NCBI GenBank assembly: GCA_949128115.1
Contig: OX421964.1
Span: forward strand, 39,114,177 to 39,178,176
DNA from: Anaspis maculata
Lineage: Eukaryota > Arthropoda > Insecta > Coleoptera > Scraptiidae
Direction: 5' to 3'
DNA length: 64,000 bases
Position numbers and translations under genes: made by a program. Of this stretch, positions 1-10,679 are shown piece after piece. Positions within the stretch are counted from its first letter, which is position 1, and the number at the start of each line of letters is the position of its first letter. The notes below the pieces were generated by a model. The model saw only the letters and a program-made list of their open reading frames with translations. It made no database searches and was not told where the DNA came from.

Positions 1-200
1 TGCTCCGTACCGCCTGTACTAGAATGAAGTCGCGGACATACGTGTTTTACTTCTATAGCTTACTGCAATTCACAGTTGAAAAAAAGAGCAGCCGGTATTT
101 TGCATCAGTTTAATAAAAATGTTAAAATTTCAGCGTTGAAGATGTGTCTCCAACATGGGAGGAACCGGCGGCATAGCAGTCGAAGAATTCCGAATCCGAA
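1..200 (+). other. 5' flank / 5' UTR of the SPSB3-like gene
   Basis: No protein is supported here. A pyrimidine-poor but possible 3' splice acceptor (AAATTTCAG, ending at 133) suggests that the coding exon starts near 134 and that a non-coding first exon lies further left or outside the window. An in-frame TAG at 174-176 stops upstream reading, so the ATG at 201 (context CCGAAATGG) is the best start in this exon. No TATA box is evident. Confidence 0.45.
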
Positions 201-787
201 ATGGAGACGGAACCCAACATCCTCCCCCTGCGTCACGGCTGCGATGACCTCTGGACCTGGAACCGGCGGGAGCGCAGCCCGGAAGTCCGCCTCTACGGCA
301 ACAACTTCCGGATAGCTCACTTCCACCCGAACTGGAGCAGCGGCACGGCTGGCGTCCGCGGCACGAGAGTCCTCAACAACGGCCGCTACTTCTGGGAGCT
401 GCACCTGTCCCGCAGGATATTCGGCACGAGTATGATGTTCGGGGTCGGCACGAAAAAGGCCCGCCTGCATGCCGACTCATTCACCAACCTCCTTGGCGAA
501 GACGACAACGGCTGGGGGCTGTCGCACAAGGGCCTGCTGTGGCACGGCGGCAGGTGGACGCACTACACCAAACCCTTCAGGGAGAACGTCGCAACGAAGA
601 TTGGCATACTGTTCGACGGCATCGCCGGCACGCTGAGCTACTACAAGGACGAGAAGTTCCTCGGCGTGGCTTTCAGGGGGCTGAACGAGGTCAAGGAGCC
701 GCTCTATCCGATCATTTGTTCGACGGCGGCCAAAACTGAAATGTTTCTCGACTCCATGAAACGGGACTTCGTCAATCTTCAAGACAG
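201..787 (+). CDS. SPSB3: SPRY domain-containing SOCS box protein 3-like, coding exon 1
   Basis: This exon encodes residues 1-195 plus two bases of codon 196. SPSB proteins are substrate receptors of Elongin B/C-Cullin E3 ubiquitin ligases: the SPRY domain binds the target and the SOCS box recruits the ligase. The SPRY domain fills nearly the whole exon. Recognisable SPSB3 blocks are FWELHLSRRIFGTSMMFGVG, LLGEDDNGWGLSHKGLLWHG, a GTLSYYKDEKFLGVAF strand pair, and the YPIICSTAAKTEM end. The exon ends CAAGACAG followed by a GTGAGT donor at 788. Joining it to the exon at 21394 keeps the frame and gives 249 residues in total, shorter than the vertebrate protein because there is no long N-terminal extension. 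An in-frame stop 27 bases upstream supports the chosen ATG. The exon is much more GC-rich than the surrounding DNA. Family assignment is firm; orthology to SPSB3 rather than other SPSBs rests on the motif match. Confidence 0.9.
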
Positions 788-844
788 GTGAGTGAGAATT
801 AATCCGGAGAGAGATCCAGCAAGCACTACTCACTCGTCTTGATC

Positions 845-2345
845 TAAACTGCTCAACAATTGAAGTGGTCCACTCGAAAATTTCGCCCGATTTCAAATAC
901 AAATATCTTGGAAACAAATTGAACGATTCTCAAAAAGGCAGTGTTTTTCGATAGCTTATTCTTTTCACTATAAGGTGCGCTGATAGGCCAAACAATTGAT
1001 TACATAATGCATAATATACAGGGCGACAACAAAAACAGTGTTGAAATGTTTCATTTTAGAGCACGTCCCACTTTTGCAAAAAAATTCGCTGAGTCTTCCC
1101 GAGTACATTTTTTAGAAGTGCACATCCATGGCTCGAAACGGTTTTTGAAATTTCCGCTCATCTTCTTTGGTTACAGGGTGATGTGAAAGAAACAACTTTT
1201 TGTTTTTGTAGTGGTAACTTTTTTATTTGTTGACCGATTTCCAAAATGTGGATCTTATGTTGAAGCGAAGACCTCAGGTAAGAAGAATCAGTTAACATAA
1301 TTGAATTAACACATCATTTCAAAAAGAGGGGTTGCATCAAATGTGACCTAAGCATGAAATAAGGCCGAAATCCGATTTGGGGAATTTTTTCAAGAAGAAT
1401 CAGCTTGTCGTTAAAGAAATCACTCATTACGAACATTTTGAGATCAGTCTCGCTTATTTGGGGCAACAATTAACGACGGAAAACCCAAAATAAGACGGCA
1501 TGTTTTCACAGGAGAACCGATGCTCTTGCTCACCTGAAAATACACGTAACCTATGTTACGAGAATCACTGATCAAGTTTCCTTCGCGATTTGGACAGTCA
1601 ACAGAGGGTCGACAGAAACAGTCAAAAGTAACAATAAGTACGTGTGTTTTCAGGTGAGCAAAGGCATCAGTTATCCTGTGAAAACATGCAGTCCCAATTT
1701 GGGTTTTCCGTCGTTAATTGTTGCCTTATATAAGCGAGACTGATCTTAAAATGCTCGCAATGAGTGGTTACTTCAACGACAAGTTGATTCTTGTTAAAAA
1801 ATCCCCCCAAATCAGATCTCGGCCTCATTTCATGCTTAGGTCACATTTGATCCAACCTTTTTTTTTTTTAAATGATGTGTTGATCCAATTCTGTGATTCG
1901 ATTCCTCTTAATTGAGGTCTTCGCTTCAACATAAGCTCCAAATTGTGAATATCGGTTCACAAACAAAAAAGTTACCACTATAAAAACAAAAAGTTGTTTC
2001 ATTTTACATCACCCTGTAACCAAAGAAGATAAGCGTGAATTTCAAAAACCGTTCCGAGCCATGGATGTGCACTACTTGAAAATGTTATCAGAAAGACTCG
2101 GCGATTTTTTTGGAAAAACTGGGACGTGCTTTAAAATGCAACATATTAACACTCCTTTCGTTGTCACCCTGTATATCATGCATCATGTATTCAATTGTTT
2201 GGCCTATTATTGCACCTTATAGTGAAAAGAATAAGCTATCCAAAAACACTGCACTTTTTGAAATCGGTCAATTTTTTTCCGAGATATTCGTATTTGAAAT
2301 CGGGCGAAATTTTCGAGTGGACCACTTCAATTGTTGAGCAGTTTA
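845..2345. mobile_element. 1.5 kb foldback element (two ~700 bp inverted arms)
   Basis: The left arm starts TAAACTGCTCAACAATTGAA and the right arm ends with its inverse at 2345. The arms pair over about 700 bases each with scattered mismatches, down to an unpaired loop of roughly 1550-1640. No transposase is visible; the open frames inside are low-complexity shadows. This is most simply a non-autonomous foldback or palindromic MITE. ACAGGGTG-type words occur inside the arms at about 1175 and 2013. No convincing target duplication was found, so the exact ends are uncertain by a few bases. Confidence 0.8.
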
Positions 2346-3302
2346 AATGAAAGGCTATATAACTTTCGAACGGGTTGCACCGGATGTTACTACTTTGAAA
2401 GACAATTTTTATGCAAAGCTCGGAACTAATCAAGGGACTCAATAAAAAAAAACATAGCAATATAGAGAATGGCACACTGAATAAAAAAAAAACCAGAGTG
2501 ACATTTCCACTCGTCCCGACAGCCATGACAAAAAAAATGAAGATGGTAAACTTGGTCTTCTAGAACGGTGAGAGAACGTCAAGAGATAATATGAAAATTG
2601 TCAAGCACCAAGTTGTAGGTAATTCATTTATCTACAAAAAAAATCCAATGGCAGATGTTCAACTTCTTTAATTCAGCCGCTAACCGCGTTCAGAGCTGCA
2701 CGTCAGTCTGAATGCTATGGAACGCCGTCGTGGACATAATGAAATGTCTCAGAGAGATTAAATTTTTACACGTTTTGATGGAAATCACACAACTTATTTA
2801 TAAAATGTACAGATTTATATAAAAATGTTGTGCTTATTAAAAACTATTCTGCACTTATTGACAGAAACAGAGGTGGTTGAAACAAACTCGGCGCAAAAGT
2901 TATATAAAAGCTCAACTAAAACGTTTTAATCAAATACTACCAGTGCCTGCGCGCCGTTGCGGACAATATAAAAACCCCTGTGAAATAATAATTTTTGATC
3001 TACTCTGATTGAAATTATTGGACTTATTTATACATTTGCCTTGTTATTTATATAAACTTCAGAACTTAATCTATAAGTTACCCACTTCTCATTCTAACTC
3101 TAACCAACTCATTAAAAAATAAATCACTCAGCATGAGACAAATCTCTCACACGTACCGAGTACCTTACACCGCTTGAGAGATTTATTTTCAAGTTGAAGC
3201 TTCTGACGCTAGATGGCAGGAACTGAACTGACGTAAATGGCAGTGGCACTCAAAATACGTTGCCATCCATACCCAAAATTACAATGAACTGTAATGATCT
3301 GT

Positions 3303-6300
3303 TAGCCCAGTCATCCTAGCTCATTTCAGGGCTTGAGGTCGGAATCTCTCCCATAAAGCTGGATTTTTGCATACATGTCCAGAAAACAGCCCTCTTTATA
3401 TTAGTGATGAAAAAAATTTCTGAGACCCGGAGCGTTTTCCGCCATTTTGAAAAATCTGTCAATTTTTTCAGTTTTTATTGAATAACTCTGTAAATATTCA
3501 ACTTATTGGCATACAAGTTTTGCAGTGATTAGAGCTTGAGATTCTGCAACCAATGTTGCCAAAAATATTTTTCCAGATTCCATGGTTTCTGAGAAACGTC
3601 AAATGAGTTCAGCGACTTCATTCACTTTCATCATTTCATTCGATCAATTGAAAGAAATATTATCGGGCTTTCAACAGATCTCCCTCTTTTGCATTCGAGT
3701 ATACATAAAAAAGCCTTCCGAAAAATATTCATATGTCGGTCGGTCTGCAGGTCTAACGGTCAGTCTGGTGGTCGGTCTGTTGAATTTTGTGCCCAGATTT
3801 ATTCCCAAGCCGTTAAACCAATCCCGACCAAATTTGGTAGATTTGTAAGTGACAAGGTTTCAACGACAAAATCAAAATGTCATGTTGATCTGTCACTTGG
3901 AAGTGTCAGTACAAAAGAATGACAGAAGGTATATCTCACCGAATGCAACTTGTGATACATCATTTTAAAGCCCTCGAAAAAATGCATACAAAATGGTCAA
4001 TGAGAACCTTCAATGTTGCGTCTGTCAAAAAATCACAAGCTGTCAAACTTTAAATTTTAACTCTTCATAACTCCTAAAGTACGGAACGGAATTGAACCAA
4101 ATTTTGTTCCCATCAAGAGTGCCTCGCAATAATTTGATGGATCATAAAATTTACCGGCAGCAGACAGGGATGCAACCTGAAAAAAAATTGCCTAGTCATC
4201 CGAGCCTGTAGTGTACCTACTTGAAATAGTCAAAAAATCATCCCTTGCTTGAAGAAAGTAGTTCTCAAACGGTTTTTTTGCTATATGGTTAGCTCTTCTT
4301 CACCACTTCAACATGGTAAAAGCAGACATTCCTTTGACGTGCAGTATTAAGTATACAGGGTGAACATTGAAAAATGAATATTTAAAAATGTTTTTTTCCG
4401 TTGAAATAATCCTCGAGAAAAACAGTCATCTGTTTCAAACTTTCATCATTAAGCAACTTTATATTCCTGCTGAACATTATGTGAAAAATGTACCACTTCA
4501 TAGCCGCTGGTATTCTACGTACAGGATGCAATCGATTTTTTCGAATATTTCTATCTTTATCGAATAAATCAAGACAAAAACCGTTTCCAGCCCTGTTACA
4601 AGCCTATAATCTCTTATTCAAAATACAAAAATGTCAGATTCCTCAAACTGCAAAAACACAACATACAGGGTGAAACAAAACATTGATTTCTCCCTGGTAC
4701 GTAGAATACCAGCGGCTATAGAGAGGTACATTTCTCACATGTTCAATAGGGGATTATAAGGTTGGAAAATCAATAATAAATATCAAACCACCATCAATAG
4801 TTAAAGTCGCTTGCTATCAACGCGGTTTTTCTGAATGATTTATTTTTGCTTCTGCATGTCACCTTGGATATGAACTTTTCATGGTTATTATTTGCCGTCA
4901 AAAAACTGCAAAAAAGGCCTTTCTCTATCTGGAAGCCGTTTCTACGCCAGAAATGAGCCAGATTGTGAAGTCGATCCTCAGCCGTACTTCTTATACGTTC
5001 CCTTATTTACTGATAAAGCTTGAGCTTCTAGTCTTATATTTTTTGTATAAGTAGATATATACTTACTTATAGTATATAGTCTATACTTTATAGTCTCCTA
5101 TTGAACATGTGAAAAATGTACCCCTCTATAGCAGCTGGTATTCTACGTACAGGGTGAATGTGAAATCAATTTTTTGTTTCACCCTGTATGTTGTGTTTTT
5201 GCAGTTTGAGGAATCTGACATTTTTGTATTTTGAATGAGAGACTAATGGCTTGTAACAGAGCTGGAAATGGTTTCTGTCTTGATTTATTCGATAAAGATA
5301 AAAAATATTGGAAAAAATCGATTGCACCCTGTACGTAGAATACCAGCGGCTATGAAGTGGTACATTTTTCACATGTTTAACAGGAGACTATAAAGTTGCT
5401 AAATAATGTTTTTCTCGAGGATTATTTCAACGGAATAAACATTTTGAAATATTCATTTTTCGGTCTTCACCCTATATACTAAATAGTACACGTCACAGGG
5501 ATGTCTGCTTTTACCATGTTAAAGAGGTGGGTAAGAGCTAACCATATAGCAAGAAAACCGTTTGGGAACTACTTTCTTCAAGCAAGAGATGATTTTTTGA
5601 CTATTCCAAGTCGGTACACTAAAGGCTCGGATGACTGGGCAATTTTTTTTTCTCAGGTTGCATCTCTGTCTGCTGCCGGTACATTTCATGTTTCATCAAA
5701 TTATTGTGAGGCACTATTGTTGGGAACAAAATTTGGTTCAATTCCGTTACGTACTTCAAGAGTTATGAAAAGTTAAAATTTAAAGTTTGACAGCTTGTGA
5801 TTTTTTGACAGACGCAACATTGGAGGATCTCATTGGCTATTTTGTATGCATTTTTTGAGGGCTTTAAAATTATGTATTACAAGTTGCATTCGGTGAGATA
5901 GACCTTCTGTCATTTTTTTGTAGTGACATTTCCAAGTGACAGATCAGGATGACAATTGGATTTTGTCGTTCAAAACTTGTCACTTATGAATCTACCAAAT
6001 TTGGTCGGGATTGGTTCAACAGCTTGGGAATAAATCTGGGCAGAAAATTCAACAGACCGACCACCAGACTGACCTTTAGACCTGCAGACCGACCGATATA
6101 TGAATATTTTTTGGAAGCCTCTTTTATGTATACTCGAATGAAAAAGAGTGCAGATCTGTTGAAAGCTCGATAATTTCTTTTCAATTGGTCAAATGGAATG
6201 ATGAAAGTGAATAAAGTGGCTTAACTCATTTGACATTTCTCAAAAACCATGGATCCTAAAAAAAATATTTTTGGAAGCATTAGATGGAGAATTTCAAGTT

Positions 6301-6521
6301 CTAATCACTGCAGATATTTCCATGTCAATAAGTTGAATATTTACAGAGTTATTCAAGAAAAACTGAAAAAATTGACAGTTTTTTCAAAATGGCGGAAAAC
6401 GCTCCGGGTCTCAGAAATTTTTTTTATCACTAATAGAAAGAGAACTGTTTTCTGGACATGTATGCAAAAATCCAGCTTTATGGGAGAGATTCCGACCTCG
6501 AATGCTAGGATGACTGGGCTA
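3303..6521. mobile_element. 3.2 kb foldback nested in the left arm of the giant element
   Basis: The ends are TAGCCCAGTCATCCTAGC and its inverse GGATGACTGGGCTA. The arms pair over about 1.45 kb each (3303-4758 and 5087-6521). The right arm of the giant element (around 18830) lacks this block, which marks it as a later insertion. TGT flanks both ends, a possible 3-base target duplication. The arms contain further small inverted units with ACAGGGTG-type ends (around 4470-4740 and 5100-5380). The only open frames are short and lie in both arms, so I do not call a protein. Confidence 0.8.
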
Positions 6522-7464
6522 TGTTAATAAGCCCTCTGGTTAATAAAATAACCGTACCTACCGTAGGTTCCTTATTCTAGCTCTTGTATTATGTACGAGC
6601 CCGGTTTCACATCAGCTGACCCAGATGAGGACATTTCACTTTTCTTTTCCAAATAACTACAGGATGCCCCCATGATACTTACGGGTGCCCCAGAGTATCA
6701 GTGTGGAAACTTGTCAATCAATAAAGAATAAGAATACAAGTACTTAGACTGATAAAAAATATATATTTGGGAAAAGTAAAATAACGGATATACAATCCTT
6801 CCAATTTGGGTTGGAAAATCGATTTTTTATCATAACTTTCAAACCGCTCCCCCGATTTTGCTTAACTCAAAAAGAACGACACTTCTGACATAACCGAGGA
6901 CATAACCTTCTATGGCTAGAAACCGATTTAGCTAGGAAAAAAACTATTTGGGGGAAGGTTTCCATATTTCATCACGAATTTATTTTCTTCGCTGGCGCTG
7001 GAGATTGAATCCAGAATATGTTCAAAGGTACCTACTAACATGTAGTGAATATGACGAAAAACAGTACCTATTCCAAAATATTTTGACCAAGATCATTTTC
7101 ACATATTTATTCGCATCATAACTTTTCTAGAAATTGCACTTTTAATGATGGGCCAACTGAATAACTGATGTGGGGCGGGGCTCGTAGATGATATGGGTAG
7201 ACAATATTCAAATAAAAAAAACACCAGATGAATATTTCTGCCATATTGGATCAAGATGCATCAGGTATAAAATCAACTTTTTGACATTTTTTGAGGTTAG
7301 TACGACAACTTTGCAATTTTTTGATCGATGCATCTCAAATTTGAAACGAACAAATATTGTCACGATTCCCTTGGACTACATTGTAGAAAGGTCTGAACAC
7401 ACCTTTACAGGTTTGAGCTCGGGTTTGAGGTATCCGAGGAGCTACCACAGCACCACAGCAATAG

Positions 7465-8287
7465 GCGATTGACCTTATTGGGGAAAAGGGCCGTTTCGTC
7501 AAGGAAGTTTTAGGGAATTAATTTTCAGAAGTGGTGTAAATTGCCGTCCGGCAACGGCGGTGGTTACGTCAATTGGTGGCATGTCAAAACTGTCACTTTG
7601 CTGTCTTGTGCAGTACGCTACAAGCAAACTTTCGTTCCTGTGAACCCTTGGGACCCGATAGGCTCGTTATTGGGCCCCATGTTGATGACCAGCGTCGTCG
7701 CAGACCTTTCTCTTAATCATCCATAGCTTCCGCCCAAGGAGGAGCAACAGACTCTGTCACACCCGCACGGAGGGAAACACACAAGCCACAAGCCCGTCGA
7801 CCAGCCTGCCAGCCAAGAAAAAATCACCTCGGGCTGGCCGTGCAGAGTCAACCACCACCTACCTTTTTTCCTCGCTTTTTTCCAAAGATTTCCTGCTTCG
7901 ACTTCAGCTGGAGATCCGCATTTTTCATTCTAACAAGCTCGCCGTAGCTACCTCTGTGTTCGCGACGTAAACGTTGTCTTTTTTTATCGCAATAATGTAG
8001 TGCATTGCTGGGGGCGTAGTCTTTCAGCTGCGCACCTCTGGAGCTAGATGTACTACAAACCTGCTAAATACGCTAACCATAACATGAAATAAGAGACACA
8101 AATGCAAACCCCTTTTTCAGATTATTTCTACTTGTAAAATTTCCATGTCAATATGTGGGTATTACAGGTATCCACTAGTGCCCACCTAGGTTACTAGACG
8201 TCGGAGTATGTTTTCCTCGCAAAAACGTCCTCGACGATCAAGTACCGAGCTCTACACCGGGTGGCGTTTTTTAAATGTAAATCGCCT
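7465..8287. mobile_element. 823 bp insertion with short inverted ends and ATAG target duplication
   Basis: The opposite arm of the giant element reads straight through this point (its inverse at about 15420 reads CAGCAATAGCCGCGG). Here the same sequence is split into CAGCAATAG, the insertion, then ATAGCCGCGG, giving a 4-base duplication ATAG. The insertion begins GCGATTGACC and ends AAATCGCCT. It has no recognisable coding region; it is somewhat GC-richer than its host. I cannot assign a superfamily. Confidence 0.7.
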
Positions 8288-8469
8288 ATAGCCGCGGAAA
8301 TTTTCAATCAAGTTGTACTAAATCAAGTGATGCAATCTGAAGAAAACATCAAATGAATGTTTCTACCATTGGATCAATACACCTATCCCGTCGGAAACTT
8401 TTGGACCCAGTGCGCACGCAATATAACTATATTCAAAATTGAGGTTGGCAAGTCTGACGGTCATCGGTG

Positions 8470-8911
8470 CAAGGACGTCTATACTGACTGGACAAGAAGC
8501 TTCGCCGGTTTTGACGTAGAAAGGTAAAGCCGAGATTTGACCATCCCGACGGTCAAAGTGTTATTGTCCGCGACTGGTCCGCCACCCGTAACCATAGTCA
8601 CGTTCAGTCGGAGCACGCTCGAAACTGTCGTTCAGAAGTTTGCTGCCAGGCCCGGTATGGGCCCGGTCTTGTAAAATGATAGCAATTAGTCAATTACCTG
8701 CAGCAGAAAGTGTGTTATGTTGCGGGGTCCGCTTGTTGCGAACACTATTGGGCTTGCGCGGCATAATCAACGATAATTCGCCATGGATGCACAAGAGGCT
8801 GGCGGCGTCCATCACGAATGTCACGATGACAATCCCGACGGTCACAGATTCAAATCAAGCTTCAAGATGGCGGCGAAGTTTCTTATCCAGCCAGTAGTAT
8901 AGACATCCTTG
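8470..8911. mobile_element. hAT-type MITE, 442 bp, 8-base target duplication
   Basis: The element starts CAAGGACGTCTATACTGACTG and its right end is the near-inverse (GTATAGACATCCTTG). It is flanked by an exact 8-base direct repeat CATCGGTG (8462-8469 and 8912-8919). The opposite arm of the giant element (around 15250) carries a single uninterrupted copy of this site. Eight-base duplications are characteristic of the hAT superfamily. There is no transposase frame, so it is non-autonomous. Confidence 0.85.
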
Positions 8912-8923
8912 CATCGGTGTATA

Positions 8924-8925
<2 letters not shown>

Positions 8926-8955
<30 letters not shown>

Positions 8956-9024
8956 ATGTTTATTGACCCAAATTATAAAATATACATATAAATGAAAAAT
9001 AAATGTTCTGTCAGGGTAAACCTC
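8926..9024 (-). mobile_element. Short retroposon tail with (AAAT)n repeat
   Basis: About 100 bases are present here but absent from the opposite arm, where the site reads through as GTGTATATTATCTACTG. On the minus strand the insert ends with CAATAAACATTTATTTATTT, that is, a polyadenylation-like signal followed by an ATTT tail. This is typical of a heavily 5'-truncated non-LTR retroposon. The flanks share ATTA(T). The simple repeat occupies about 8926-8957. Confidence 0.65.
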
Positions 9025-9154
9025 ATTATCTACTGTCAGTGTCAATTGTCTAGTTTCACATTCGTCATTGCGCTGTTGCAATGCATTATGGAACACTTGA
9101 AAACCATAGTGAAAACTGGTAATAACTAAAATTATCAATAATTATGGCTATATG

Positions 9155-10050
9155 TAATGTATCACCTCTCCTATTTAACATATATTTGGAATGCGCATTA
9201 AAGAACTGGAAAAGGAGAGTTATCGGAATGGGAGTAACAATAATCAATAACAAGTACTTATTCACTATACATTTTGCAGACGATCAGGTTGTCATTGCGC
9301 AAGATGCCTTTGATTTGGAGTTTATGTTGAAAAGGTTGAACAAGAAATATCAAGAATGGGGTTTGAAAATCAACACTAACAAGACAGAATATTTGGTCAC
9401 AAATTAGGATGAAAAATTCAAAATTATGATTGACGACCCGAAATAACAATACCGAAATCAAACAAGTCGAACACTTCAAATATTTGGGAGTCGAGATCAA
9501 CAAAGATGGATTTGGGACACATGAAATTAAAAGGCGTTTAGAACAAAGCAGAAAAGTTTTAAGATGTTTAAACTCAATCTTATGGGATAAAAATTCAACC
9601 AACAAAACCAAAAAATATATTGGGAAAATGCTGGTAGAATCGGTGCTTCTTGATGGTGCAGAGATTTGGACTGTTAACGCGGAATACCACAGAAAAATGT
9701 ATGCAGTTGAGATGGACTATTTGAGAAGAGGTGCAAGGGTATCGAGGTTACAACACATAAGGAATGAAGAAATAAGAAGAAGAATGGAAGCAAAGGAACA
9801 AACGGTCATCGATAGGGTAGAACATAAGGGTTTGAGATGGTTTGGACATGTCAAAAGAATGGAAGACGGGAGGTGGCCACTGGAGATGATGAGTTGGAAA
9901 GCACCAGGAAGGAGATCGGTTGAACGTCCAAAAACTACATGGAGAGATGGGATAAACAGAGCGATGGAGAAGCGAGGATTAAGCGAAGAGGATGCAGAAG
10001 ATAGAAATTATTGGCGGGCGGATAACGGGCATACATACAATAATCTGTAA
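9155..10050 (+). pseudogene. Reverse transcriptase C-terminal fragment of a LINE (broken)
   Basis: The fragment begins at NVSPLLFNIYLE, a conserved RT block, and carries the catalytic-type motif FADDQ about 35 codons later. Further downstream come YLGVEIN and a long C-terminal region with the common LINE pattern LRWFGHVKRMEDGRWP followed by a GRRSVERPKTTWRD stretch. An in-frame TAG at 9405-9407 ends the first open segment (to LVTN). The sequence continues in another frame from about 9430 to 10050, so at least one stop and one frameshift separate the halves. The endonuclease and most of the RT are missing. It is dead as a gene. I can say non-LTR retrotransposon; the clade is not certain. Confidence 0.88.
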
Positions 10051-10067
10051 AAAACCCGAAATATATA
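9155..10067 (+). mobile_element. 5'-truncated LINE insertion with 12-base target duplication
   Basis: Direct repeats TATGGCTATATG lie at 9143-9154 and 10068-10079. The opposite arm of the giant element has one copy with no insert (about 15110-15125). The insert starts abruptly inside a reverse transcriptase domain and ends with an A/T-rich tail, the usual structure of a truncated target-primed insertion. Its coding remnant has its own entry. Confidence 0.88.
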
Positions 10068-10679
10068 TATGGCTATATGGTATGCAGGATAAAATGTATG
10101 ACACTCATCAGTTAAAACTGAAAATTAACCTAAAAAATGGCTTCCCATAACCATTAACAATAGCGCAACATTTGTAAACAATCAACAGAAAATGAACTAA
10201 ACATGTGCAGTTTAGTCTACTATAAGTTAAACAATAACCTACTACCACAATAGCCAATTATGTTCAAACCTCAAGCAAAATTTCCTCATGCCACCGGCGC
10301 ACGCAGCGGGCTCACGAGTTGATACGCGGTGGGATAGGTGTATATGCATCAGATATAAAATCGACTTTTGACATTTTTTGAGGTTAGATACGCCGACTTT
10401 GCCATTTTTTACTCAATCACTTCAAATTTGAAACCAACAAAAATTGCTAGCCAATGAATCAATTTTCATTGGTTACAATTGGTTATTTGACATTTTTTGA
10501 GGTTAGATACGACAACTTCACCATTTTCGACCGATTCACTTCCAATTTGAAACCAGAGAACATTTTTACCATTGAATTGATACGCATCGGGTTGAATCGA
10601 CTTTTTGACGTATTTTGAGGTGAGATACGACGACTTTGCCATTTTTCGACCATTCACTTCAAATTTAAAACCAACAATA

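Noticed and set aside
9430..10050. A 206-residue plus-strand frame as a host gene
   Set aside because: It is the C-terminal part of a truncated LINE flanked by a 12-base target duplication, and a stop plus a frameshift separate it from the RT part.
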